Assembly (NCBI GenBank): GCA_946639085.1
Contig: CAMPBP010000077.1
Coordinates: 1 to 6,454, forward strand
DNA length: 6,454 nt
Direction: 5' to 3'
Origin: an uncultured Lachnospiraceae bacterium
Lineage (GTDB): Bacteria > Bacillota > Clostridia > Lachnospirales > Lachnospiraceae
Shown here: one piece after another, positions 1 through 6,198 of the stretch
Layout of the letters: the number at the start of each line of letters is the position of its first letter
How positions within the stretch are numbered: position 1 is the first letter of the stretch
Made by a program: the position numbers and the translations under genes
Notes under the pieces: model-generated
Databases searched by the model: none
The model's input: only the letters and a program-made list of their open reading frames with translations
Told to the model about the DNA's origin: nothing

Positions 1-1313
1 AGGCAAGGCTTAAGCGCTTCTTTGCCGACGGCGTGGTGGGAAAGTACATTTTCCTTATCGACGAGGCCCACAATCTTGTGGACAGAGCAAGGAGCATGTA
101 TTCGGCATCACTGGAGAAAGAAAAGTTTCTCGAGATAAAGCGCCTTACGGCTGCCGATGTACCGGGCATCGCAAAGCGTGCAGAGACTTGCAACAAGCAG
201 ATGCTTGTTTTGAAACGTGCTTGCGACAACGTGCTCTTCGATCCTCCCACCGACGGCTTTTTGCGTTCTTTGGAGCGGCTTTACGCTCACCTTGAAAAGG
301 TATTGCAGGACAAAGAAAAGAAAGGTAAGGAGAAAGAAAAACATACCGTAACCGGTGAACTTCGAGAAGCGCTTTTGGAGCATTATTTCGATATAGCCGA
401 GTTTTTGAACATATACGAAAGAGTCGACGACAATTATAAGATTTACTGCTCCTACGATTCCAAGGGCGACTTTTATCTAAGGCTCTTTTGCGTCAATCCC
501 AGAGCCAACCTTGAGGAGTGCATGCAAAAGGCATGCTCCAGCATACTCTTCTCGGCCACGCTCCTTCCGGTGCAGTATTACAAAGAACTGCTGGCGGGCA
601 CCGAAGAAGACTACGAAGTTTACGCAAAGTCGGTGTTCAATCCCGATAAAAGGGGTATTCTCATTGCCAACGACGTAACCAGCAAATATACAAGAAGAAG
701 CGATTCCGAGTATCTGAAGATCGCACGCTATATAGACAGTATAGTATCGGAAAGAAACGGTAACTACATGGTTTTCTTTCCATCCTACGGCTTTTTAAAC
801 AAAGTTTACGAGGCCTTTACGGATATAGTCGATCTTTCCGATTCCACCGTTCTTTGCCAAAGCATCGGTATGAGAGAAGAGGAAAGAGAGCAGTTCCTTG
901 ATGCTTTCAACGATTCAAGCGACGAGAAGACGCTTATAGGATTTTGCGTAATGGGCGGCATTTTCGCCGAAGGCATAGATCTTAAAAACGATTCTTTGAT
1001 AGGCGCGATCATAGTGGGAACGGGCATCCCTCAGGTTTGCCTTGAGCAGGACATAATCAAAGGTTTCTTCGACGATCGGGGAGAGAACGGATACGATTTT
1101 GCATACAGATTTCCGGGCATGAACAAAGTGCTGCAGGCCGCGGGAAGAGTAATAAGGACCGAAGAGGACATAGGAGTTGTGGCTCTTTTGGACGAAAGGT
1201 TCAAAGAGATCGGTTACAGAAGACTGTTTCCCAGAGAATGGGACAACGCCGAGTTTACCGACATAGCATCCATATCGTCAAAAGTCGAACGGTTCTGGAA
1301 CGAATGGTTATAA
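1..1313 (+). CDS. Rad3/DinG-type DEAH-box ATP-dependent DNA helicase, C-terminal part (5' end outside window)
   Basis: Superfamily 2 DNA helicase of the XPD/Rad3/DinG group, expected to unwind DNA using ATP in the cytoplasm, probably in repair or replication-conflict resolution. The reading frame is open to the left edge (frame of base 3), so the GTG at 33 is an internal Val codon. Visible motifs are the Walker B/motif II DEAH box at 60-71 (IDEAHNLVDRAR), motif III SAT at 552-560 (ILFSATLLP), a motif IV-like stretch (YMVFFPSYGFL), motif V at 954-983 (GGIFAEGIDL) and motif VI at 1134-1157 (QAAGRVIR, with the arginine finger). The roughly 160 residues between DEAH and SAT match the position of the arch domain. 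Walker A and any Fe-S cysteines would lie upstream of the DEAH box and cannot be seen. It ends in TAA at 1311-1313 with no clear terminator. The family call is firm; the exact subfamily (DinG, or another clostridial Rad3-like helicase) is not. Confidence 0.9.
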   Translation, partial: ARLKRFFADGVVGKYIFLIDEAHNLVDRARSMYSASLEKEKFLEIKRLTAADVPGIAKRAETCNKQMLVLKRACDNVLFDPPTDGFLRSLERLYAHLEKVLQDKEKKGKEKEKHTVTGELREALLEHYFDIAEFLNIYERVDDNYKIYCSYDSKGDFYLRLFCVNPRANLEECMQKACSSILFSATLLPVQYYKELLAGTEEDYEVYAKSVFNPDKRGILIANDVTSKYTRRSDSEYLKIARYIDSIVSERNGNYMVFFPSYGFLNKVYEAFTDIVDLSDSTVLCQSIGMREEEREQFLDAFNDSSDEKTLIGFCVMGGIFAEGIDLKNDSLIGAIIVGTGIPQVCLEQDIIKGFFDDRGENGYDFAYRFPGMNKVLQAAGRVIRTEEDIGVVALLDERFKEIGYRRLFPREWDNAEFTDIASISSKVERFWNEWL

Positions 1314-1327
1314 ACATGGGAAAAGTA

Positions 1328-1336
1328 TGATATAAT
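1328..1336 (+). promoter_or_regulatory. Extended -10 promoter for the HD-GYP/MBOAT/SGNH operon
   Basis: The sequence TGATATAAT is a perfect extended -10 element (TGn followed by consensus TATAAT at 1331-1336). At 17-bp spacing the -35 position (1308-1313, TTATAA) matches the consensus TTGACA at only 3 of 6 bases and overlaps the helicase stop codon. This is typical of extended -10 promoters, which need little -35 contact. Transcription would start near 1343, giving a leader of about 30 nt before the ATG at 1374. That is too short for a riboswitch. The position between two genes, with no better site nearby, supports it; it has not been tested. Confidence 0.65.
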
Positions 1337-1373
1337 TATTAGTTAGGATTCAGGGTATGGAGATTATAAAGAG

Positions 1374-3068
1374 ATGGCAGTTTATTATTACGGTACTCTT
1401 TTCATAATATCTATAATACTTTCGCTTATATATTCGCTTCTTTGGCACAAGCATTTCAGCGTATATCTTTCGATGATATTTATGGTTATTCCCATAAGTA
1501 TCACGGGATACTTAATGGGAGCGCTTTCCGACAATGTCTCCACTGCGGTGCTTGCGCAAAAGATCATTTATATAGGCAGTTGTTTCCTTTTGCCTTTCCT
1601 CTTTTTGAACATACTTAATCTTTGCAACATACATTATCCGAAGGTCCTTTCGGTATCGGTGCTGGCGGTGTCGATGCTCTTTTACATCACGGTGCTTACC
1701 GGAGGATATTTGCCCATCTTTTACAAGAGCTTATTCTTTGTAAACGAACAGGGTGCAAAAAGACTCATAAAAGAATACGGTTTCATGCATACCTCTTTTT
1801 TGGTATACGTGGTGGGATTGTTCCTTGCCAGCCTGATCGTTACGGTATACAGCTATTTTAAGAAGAAAGATGCATCCAACAAGATCATCTTCATGCTGTT
1901 TTTGACACAGTTTGTTGCGGTGCTCGCATACTTTGTGGGCGGGAAACTCATCAAGAACATCGAGATGCTTCCTCTTGCTTATGTGTTAAGCCAGATACTT
2001 TTCCTGATGATCTCCTACAAGATATGCATGTACGACATAACGGAATCGGTTGTGGATTCCCTTATGCAGGCAAATGAGACGGGTATCATATCTCTGGACT
2101 TTAAGTTAAATTACCTTGGAAGCAACAATATAGCCATAGATGTCATTCCCGAACTTGCGACGGTACAGGTTGACTCGCCGATCGAGAACAACGCATTTTT
2201 GACTTCGCTCCTTGTCGATCACATAAAAGAATTTGATTTCGATCAAAAAAGAGATAAGTTTTACATAAAAAAGGGCGAAAAGATCTATCTTGCCGACATT
2301 AACTACATGTATAACGGCAAGAAAAATCAGGGCTACCAGATACTGATCTCCGACGACACCAAGAATCAGGAATACATTTCGCTCATAAGCAATTACAACA
2401 ACGATCTTAGAAAAGAAGTGGAGCTTAAGACTGAGCACATAAGACAGATGAGCGACGAACTCATTCTTGATATGGCGATGATGGTTGAAAGCCGCGACAA
2501 TTCAACGGGAGGTCACATCAGAAGAACGGCCGACTGTGTGCGATTTATCGCCGACGAGATCAAAAAGGACATAGACAACAACTTAACGGATTCGTTTCTT
2601 GATAAAGTGATAAAAGCAGCACCGATGCACGACCTGGGAAAGATCGCGGTAGACGATGCGATACTTCGAAAACCCGGCAGATTCGAGCCCGAAGAGTTTG
2701 AAAAGATGAAGGCCCACGCCCCGGAGGGAGCGCGCATAGTTCATGAGATATTGAAGGATTCCGATGACGAGGAATTCCACATGATAGCCGAAAACGTCGC
2801 TCATTATCATCATGAGAGATGGGACGGTTCGGGCTATCCCGAAGGCCTTAAAGGCGAGGCGATACCCGTCGAAGCGCGTATCATGGCCATCGCCGACGTG
2901 TACGATGCACTTGTCAGCAAGCGTGTTTACAAAGACAGCATGTCCTTTGAAGAGGCAGACAAGATTATCACCGAAAGCTTCGGCAAACATTTTGATATGC
3001 AGTTAAAGAAATACTACGACGCGGCCAGACCCGCACTTGAGAATTATTACAGATCACAATCCGAGTAA
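1374..3068 (+). CDS. Seven-TM, PAS-like, HD-GYP domain protein (predicted c-di-GMP phosphodiesterase)
   Basis: Membrane-bound signalling enzyme of 564 aa, predicted to hydrolyse cyclic-di-GMP on the cytoplasmic side. Residues 1-220 hold about seven hydrophobic segments (roughly 6-23, 29-50, 63-84, 91-112, 141-161, 168-190, 196-218), like the 7TM input region of some histidine kinases. Residues about 225-335 look like a degenerate PAS domain (ANETGIISLDFKLNYLG near the start, GYQILISDDT near the end). A charged helix (340-375) leads into the HD-GYP domain. Its signatures are complete: H381 (TGGHIRR), H419-D420 with K423 (HDLGK), H448, H479-H480, D484-x-x-G487-Y488-P489 (HHERWDGSGYP) and D508 (IADVYDAL). 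Residue 377, four before H381, is Ser where many members have Glu. The ATG at 1374 is the only start in frame after the stop at 1344. GGAG at 1359-1362 is a somewhat distant SD (11 nt). It is the first gene of the operon with the MBOAT gene, 11 nt downstream. Confidence 0.93.
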   Translation: MAVYYYGTLFIISIILSLIYSLLWHKHFSVYLSMIFMVIPISITGYLMGALSDNVSTAVLAQKIIYIGSCFLLPFLFLNILNLCNIHYPKVLSVSVLAVSMLFYITVLTGGYLPIFYKSLFFVNEQGAKRLIKEYGFMHTSFLVYVVGLFLASLIVTVYSYFKKKDASNKIIFMLFLTQFVAVLAYFVGGKLIKNIEMLPLAYVLSQILFLMISYKICMYDITESVVDSLMQANETGIISLDFKLNYLGSNNIAIDVIPELATVQVDSPIENNAFLTSLLVDHIKEFDFDQKRDKFYIKKGEKIYLADINYMYNGKKNQGYQILISDDTKNQEYISLISNYNNDLRKEVELKTEHIRQMSDELILDMAMMVESRDNSTGGHIRRTADCVRFIADEIKKDIDNNLTDSFLDKVIKAAPMHDLGKIAVDDAILRKPGRFEPEEFEKMKAHAPEGARIVHEILKDSDDEEFHMIAENVAHYHHERWDGSGYPEGLKGEAIPVEARIMAIADVYDALVSKRVYKDSMSFEEADKIITESFGKHFDMQLKKYYDAARPALENYYRSQSE

Positions 3069-3073
3069 AGGAG
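3067..3073 (+). promoter_or_regulatory. Ribosome binding site of the MBOAT gene, overlapping the upstream stop
   Basis: AAAGGAG lies 6 nt before the ATG at 3080. Its first two bases belong to the TAA stop of the HD-GYP gene. This overlap favours translational coupling and fixes the MBOAT start. Confidence 0.85.
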
Positions 3074-3079
3074 AAGAGG

Positions 3080-4540
3080 ATGACATTCAATACATTTGGC
3101 TTTTTGGGATTCTTTCTCATAGTCATGCTTGTATATTTTGTCCTTCCGGGGAAATTAAGGTCCTACCTTGCGGCCTTGGCTTCTCTTGCTTTTTATGCCC
3201 TTTACGACTTAAAGATCACGGTATTTTTACTGATCTACATACTTTACGTATACTTTGCCGCACGCATACTTGAAAAGAAAGGCTCAAAACCGGTCTTTGC
3301 CGCCATCGTTATATTGGCGCTCGTTCCGTTGCTTGCCTTTAAATACTTAAACTTTTCGCTTCATATAATGGACAGCGTGCTGGGACGTTTCGTGTCAAGC
3401 TTTGGCACTCACAGCGTCTCTCTCGTGGTACCCCTCGGCATTTCCTATTTTACTTTCAAGTCGGTGGGTTACCTCGTGGACGTATACAAAAAAGATATTT
3501 CTGCAGAAAGAAACCTTCCCGTACTTGCGGCATTTGTTTCTTTCTTCCCCGAGATGTTGGCAGGACCCATCGACCGAAGCAACAACCTGCTTAAGCAGTT
3601 AAGAGAAAAAGGGGAAAAGAGGTTTATCGATCTTGAAGCGGGAATGCTCCTTCTTTTCTACGGATACTTTGAAAAGATGTGTGTTGCCGACAGATTAAAA
3701 GCCATAGTCGACGGCGTTTACGACAACATAAACGACTATAACGGCGCTGTCGTGATCGTTGCCATCGCCGCTTACTCACTTGAGATATATCTTGATTTCG
3801 CAGGCTGTACCCACATGGCTTTAGGTGTGGGAAAGTCACTGGGATTTGATCTTCCCGTAAACTTTAGACAGCCCTACTTACAGACCAGCGTTGCGGGATT
3901 TTGGAGAAACTGGCACATCTCTTTGATGGACTGGTTAAAAGATTATATCTATATTCCTCTTGGCGGCAGCAGAAAAGGAACGGTGAGGAAATACGTTAAC
4001 GCCCTTATCGTTTTCGCGACCAGCGGCCTTTGGCACGGCGCGGGACTTAACTATCTGCTTTGGGGTACGTTAAACGGCCTCCTTCAGATCGGCGGAAATA
4101 TACTTAATCCTTTTAAAGACAAGTTCTACGCTTCTTTAAAGATAGAAAAGGAGTCCGAAGGACTTAAGTGGTTCAAACGCCTGGGCACCTTCATACTTAT
4201 GTCCTGCACCTGGGTATTCTTCAGAGCACCCAGTTCAACCTATGCTCTTACGATATTTAAAAGAGCGGCAATGAAACTTGATATGAACCGCCTTTTTGAC
4301 GGAACGCTGTACACTTTGGGACTTTCTCAAAAGAGCTTTAACCTTATGCTTTTATTCCTTTTGTTCGTGCTGTTGTTTGATTACGCATGCTTAAAAGGTT
4401 TCAAGGCACTTGAGTTTGTACTAAGATCCCACTATCTGTTTAAGTGCTTCATTTTCATTTTGCTTGTAGCGATCGTTGCCGTTTTCGGTATCTACGGAAC
4501 CGCATTCGATGCATCGTCATTTATCTATATTCAATATTAA
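3080..4540 (+). CDS. MBOAT family O-acyltransferase (AlgI/PatA/DltB-like)
   Basis: Polytopic membrane protein of 486 aa, the usual length for AlgI-like MBOAT proteins. It is expected to take an acyl group (acetyl in most relatives) from a cytoplasmic donor and move it through the membrane to a partner that modifies a glycan or cell-wall polymer. About eleven to thirteen hydrophobic segments are visible, starting at residue 5. Family marks in order are the PLGISYFTFKSVGYLVDVY segment (118-136), FFPEMLAGPIDR (155-166), the loop DFAGCTHMALG (239-249), FWRNWHISLMDWLKDYIYIP (274-293) with conserved H279, and SGLWHGAGLNYLLWG (315-329) with the probable catalytic H319. The usual loop wording is close to DFSGYSDMAIG, so this is a variant. 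ATG at 3080 is set by the AAAGGAG 6 nt upstream. The SGNH partner gene follows after 12 nt, the arrangement seen in PatA/PatB and DltB/DltD-type systems. The acyl donor and the target polymer cannot be read from the sequence. Confidence 0.95.
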   Translation: MTFNTFGFLGFFLIVMLVYFVLPGKLRSYLAALASLAFYALYDLKITVFLLIYILYVYFAARILEKKGSKPVFAAIVILALVPLLAFKYLNFSLHIMDSVLGRFVSSFGTHSVSLVVPLGISYFTFKSVGYLVDVYKKDISAERNLPVLAAFVSFFPEMLAGPIDRSNNLLKQLREKGEKRFIDLEAGMLLLFYGYFEKMCVADRLKAIVDGVYDNINDYNGAVVIVAIAAYSLEIYLDFAGCTHMALGVGKSLGFDLPVNFRQPYLQTSVAGFWRNWHISLMDWLKDYIYIPLGGSRKGTVRKYVNALIVFATSGLWHGAGLNYLLWGTLNGLLQIGGNILNPFKDKFYASLKIEKESEGLKWFKRLGTFILMSCTWVFFRAPSSTYALTIFKRAAMKLDMNRLFDGTLYTLGLSQKSFNLMLLFLLFVLLFDYACLKGFKALEFVLRSHYLFKCFIFILLVAIVAVFGIYGTAFDASSFIYIQY

Positions 4541-4545
4541 AGGAG
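4539..4545 (+). promoter_or_regulatory. Ribosome binding site that fixes a TTG start for the SGNH gene
   Basis: AAAGGAG lies 7 nt before the TTG at 4553 and overlaps the TAA stop of the MBOAT gene. The first in-frame ATG is 17 codons later, inside the membrane anchor, and has no comparable SD, so TTG is the likely start. Confidence 0.85.
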
Positions 4546-4552
4546 AAAAGTT

Positions 4553-6115
4553 TTGCAGAAAAAGTATATCTACAGAACAGCAAAGATCATACTTTTGGCC
4601 GCTATGCTCATAACGGTTTTATTCGTGCTGCAAAACATTCTTCGCCATAAGAGCATTTACAAGCTGGACGAGACTCCCGAGACCGAGATGTGGCAGGAAT
4701 TTTACGGCCTTGAAAAGAACAGTCTCGACGTTGTATTCTTCGGCAACAGCCACGTCTACAATGGGATCAATCCTGCAGTTTTGTATGGGGAAACCGGTCT
4801 TAAGAGCTTTGACATGTCATCGTCGAACCAGGATCTTTTTGTTTCCTATCATCTCTTCAAGGAAATGTTAAAGACTCAGTCTCCAAGCGTAGTCGTTTTG
4901 GATACTTACGCACTCCATCTTAACCTTACTCCCAAGGAAGAATCCATGAGGAGTACATATTATAAGATGGCCTTTGACGATATGAAGCTTTCTTCTGACA
5001 AGATCGAAGCCGTCAGAGAATGGAAAAAAGAAAAAGACGACATAGACATAGTCGAAAGACTTTTCCCCATATTTGAATATCATTCACGTTGGGAAGAACT
5101 TAACGATGCGGATTTTTCCAAAGACGCTTTAAGAAGTGTCAATCTTGGATACGCTTATTCCTTTAAGACCTGCGAAGGAAAAGAGTTTAAAGGATACGAT
5201 CTTTATGACGAACCCATTGAACCCGATTATAAGTATCGTGCTCAGCTTGATAAGATAATCAAACTTGCAAACGAGAACAACATAGAGCTTATCCTCGTAT
5301 TGCTTCCCGATATGACCATCGAGTCGGGAACCGCCGCCGCAACGGGGCAGATAGCAGATGAGAACGGCCTTATATTCTTGGATTACAACGAAGCATCGAG
5401 ACTTAATGCTCTTAACATCGTTCCCGAAAAAGAGATGAGAGATGTACACCATATGAACGCTTTCGGTGCGGTGAAACTAACCAAGGCCCTGGCGAAAGAT
5501 CTGACGGATCTCGGAGTTGTTTCTTCGGGCAGCAATGCATATTTTGACAAAAAGCTTTCGTATCACAACAAGGTGATGCTAAACCGTGAAGTTTCGATGA
5601 TCGAAGATTACGAGACTTATGTGGATACGGTATTAAACAACGAATACATAGTGTTTGTCAGCGCAAAAGAGGAAGCCTTTGACGGATTGACCGATTCGGA
5701 CAAAGAGGCCCTGATGGGCGGTTTCACAGGCTTAGACCTGAGTGATTGCTGGGGAAGAAGCTTCGTGGGAGTAAGCGGTCCCGAGAAATACTTCCTGAAC
5801 AAAGACGATCACCTATGCCGTTCGGACGGCAGAGCATCTTATACAATATTAAATACCGAGAAGATCGATCTTTCATCGACGTTAAAAGACGGCACCGGAT
5901 TTGAACTTGAAAGCATAGGCTATTTCGCGGGAGCGGAAAGCGAAGAAGGTTTCAATGCGGAAATAAAGGTAGCCGGAAGAGATCTGGCGGAAAATGAAAA
6001 CGGTCTTAATTTCGTAATATACGACCCGTTGACCAAAGAAGTCATCGATTGGTGTGTATTCATATCTTCGATGGAAGATAAGCCGATATACCGGTCTTTT
6101 TACCTCGATCGATGA
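4553..6115 (+). CDS. Membrane-anchored SGNH-fold (AlgX/DltD-like) acyltransferase partner with C-terminal ILEI-like domain
   Basis: Protein of 520 aa, probably held at the outer face of the membrane by one N-terminal helix (about residues 11-30), preceded by a positively charged stretch (KKYIYR). Residues about 55-325 form an SGNH/GDSL-type domain. The block I motif is FFGNSHVYNGINP with nucleophile S66 (codon 4748-4750), and the last block is DVHHMNAFG with D297 and H300 (DxxHxN) as the other catalytic residues. Such proteins act with MBOAT partners and transfer the acyl group to a glycan or polymer; here the partner gene lies 12 nt upstream. Residues about 352-512 form a second domain resembling ILEI/FAM3, described separately. 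The start is TTG, chosen because AAAGGAG sits 7 nt before it and because it keeps the full signal anchor. It ends in TGA at 6113-6115 and is the last gene of the operon. Esterase activity is an alternative to transferase; the substrate is unknown. Confidence 0.88.
   Translation: MQKKYIYRTAKIILLAAMLITVLFVLQNILRHKSIYKLDETPETEMWQEFYGLEKNSLDVVFFGNSHVYNGINPAVLYGETGLKSFDMSSSNQDLFVSYHLFKEMLKTQSPSVVVLDTYALHLNLTPKEESMRSTYYKMAFDDMKLSSDKIEAVREWKKEKDDIDIVERLFPIFEYHSRWEELNDADFSKDALRSVNLGYAYSFKTCEGKEFKGYDLYDEPIEPDYKYRAQLDKIIKLANENNIELILVLLPDMTIESGTAAATGQIADENGLIFLDYNEASRLNALNIVPEKEMRDVHHMNAFGAVKLTKALAKDLTDLGVVSSGSNAYFDKKLSYHNKVMLNREVSMIEDYETYVDTVLNNEYIVFVSAKEEAFDGLTDSDKEALMGGFTGLDLSDCWGRSFVGVSGPEKYFLNKDDHLCRSDGRASYTILNTEKIDLSSTLKDGTGFELESIGYFAGAESEEGFNAEIKVAGRDLAENENGLNFVIYDPLTKEVIDWCVFISSMEDKPIYRSFYLDR
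5606..6088 (+). other. ILEI/FAM3-like domain with halves in swapped order, in the SGNH protein
   Basis: Residues about 352-512 of the SGNH protein. The first part (352-414) has a helix, then NNEYIVFVSAKEEAFDGLTD, a helix DKEALM, then WGRSFVGVSG. This resembles the family's second half (GTIVLMGTYDDGATKLND, later FRDNWVFCGGKG in human FAM3C). The last part (450-504) has FELESIGYFAGAE, then IKVAGRDLAE and NGLNFVIYDPLTKEVIDWCVF. This resembles the family's first half (VGRGINVALANGKTGEVLD). The order is therefore reversed relative to FAM3C. The comparison is from memory of FAM3C, not from an alignment program. In POMGnT1 a related domain binds glycan, so a carbohydrate-binding role is possible here. 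Confidence 0.6.
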
Positions 6116-6125
6116 TTATGTTTGC

Positions 6126-6140
6126 AAAACGGCGCGTTTT
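6126..6140 (+). terminator. Weak hairpin after the operon (possible terminator)
   Basis: AAAACG pairs perfectly with CGTTTT around a 3-nt GCG loop, starting 11 nt after the SGNH stop codon. Only two of the six pairs are G-C, and no T-run follows beyond the four T's in the stem, so it is a poor intrinsic terminator. It is listed because it is the only inverted repeat noticed between the operon and leuS. Read-through into leuS is quite possible. Confidence 0.25.
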
Positions 6141-6142
6141 CG

Positions 6143-6173
6143 TATAACATTGTGATTCAGAGTTTATTATAAG
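6143..6173 (+). promoter_or_regulatory. AT-rich leader of leuS with candidate -10 elements
   Basis: The 83-bp gap 6116-6198 is AT-rich and holds several -10-like hexamers: TATAAC at 6143-6148, TATTAT at 6165-6170 and TATAAG at 6168-6173, each 5 of 6 matches. For TATAAC, TTTGCA at 6121-6126 is a 4 of 6 -35 match with a 16-bp spacer. No single promoter stands out. The gap is too short for a full T-box leader and lacks its GGTGG-type sequence. Confidence 0.35.
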
Positions 6174-6185
6174 AAATATATTTTT

Positions 6186-6190
6186 AGGAG
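6186..6190 (+). promoter_or_regulatory. Ribosome binding site of leuS
   Basis: AGGAG lies 8 nt before the ATG at 6199, which supports that start codon. Confidence 0.8.
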
Positions 6191-6198
6191 ATATAGAT

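Noticed and set aside
33..35. GTG that could start a 426-residue helicase protein
   Set aside because: The frame stays open to the window edge, there is no SD before it, and starting here would leave out the N-terminal ATP-binding half of the helicase.
515..540. Inverted repeat GCATGC-AAAAG-GCATGC in the helicase gene
   Set aside because: It sits inside a conserved reading frame with no T-run after it, and the repeated unit is itself a palindrome, so chance is the simplest explanation.
1314..1373. Possible c-di-GMP (GEMM) riboswitch before the HD-GYP gene
   Set aside because: The predicted leader is only about 30 nt and shows no paired-helix structure, too short for this class.
2106..2438. 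110-codon open frame on the minus strand opposite the PAS-like region
   Set aside because: It is wholly inside a well-supported gene, with no convincing promoter or SD.
2583..2990. 135-codon open frame on the minus strand inside the HD-GYP gene
   Set aside because: It lies opposite the strongly conserved HD-GYP catalytic motifs, has no recognisable protein features, and is explained as an antisense shadow.
5129..5452. 107-codon open frame on the minus strand opposite the SGNH domain
   Set aside because: It overlaps the conserved DVHHMN motif region on the opposite strand and shows no family features.
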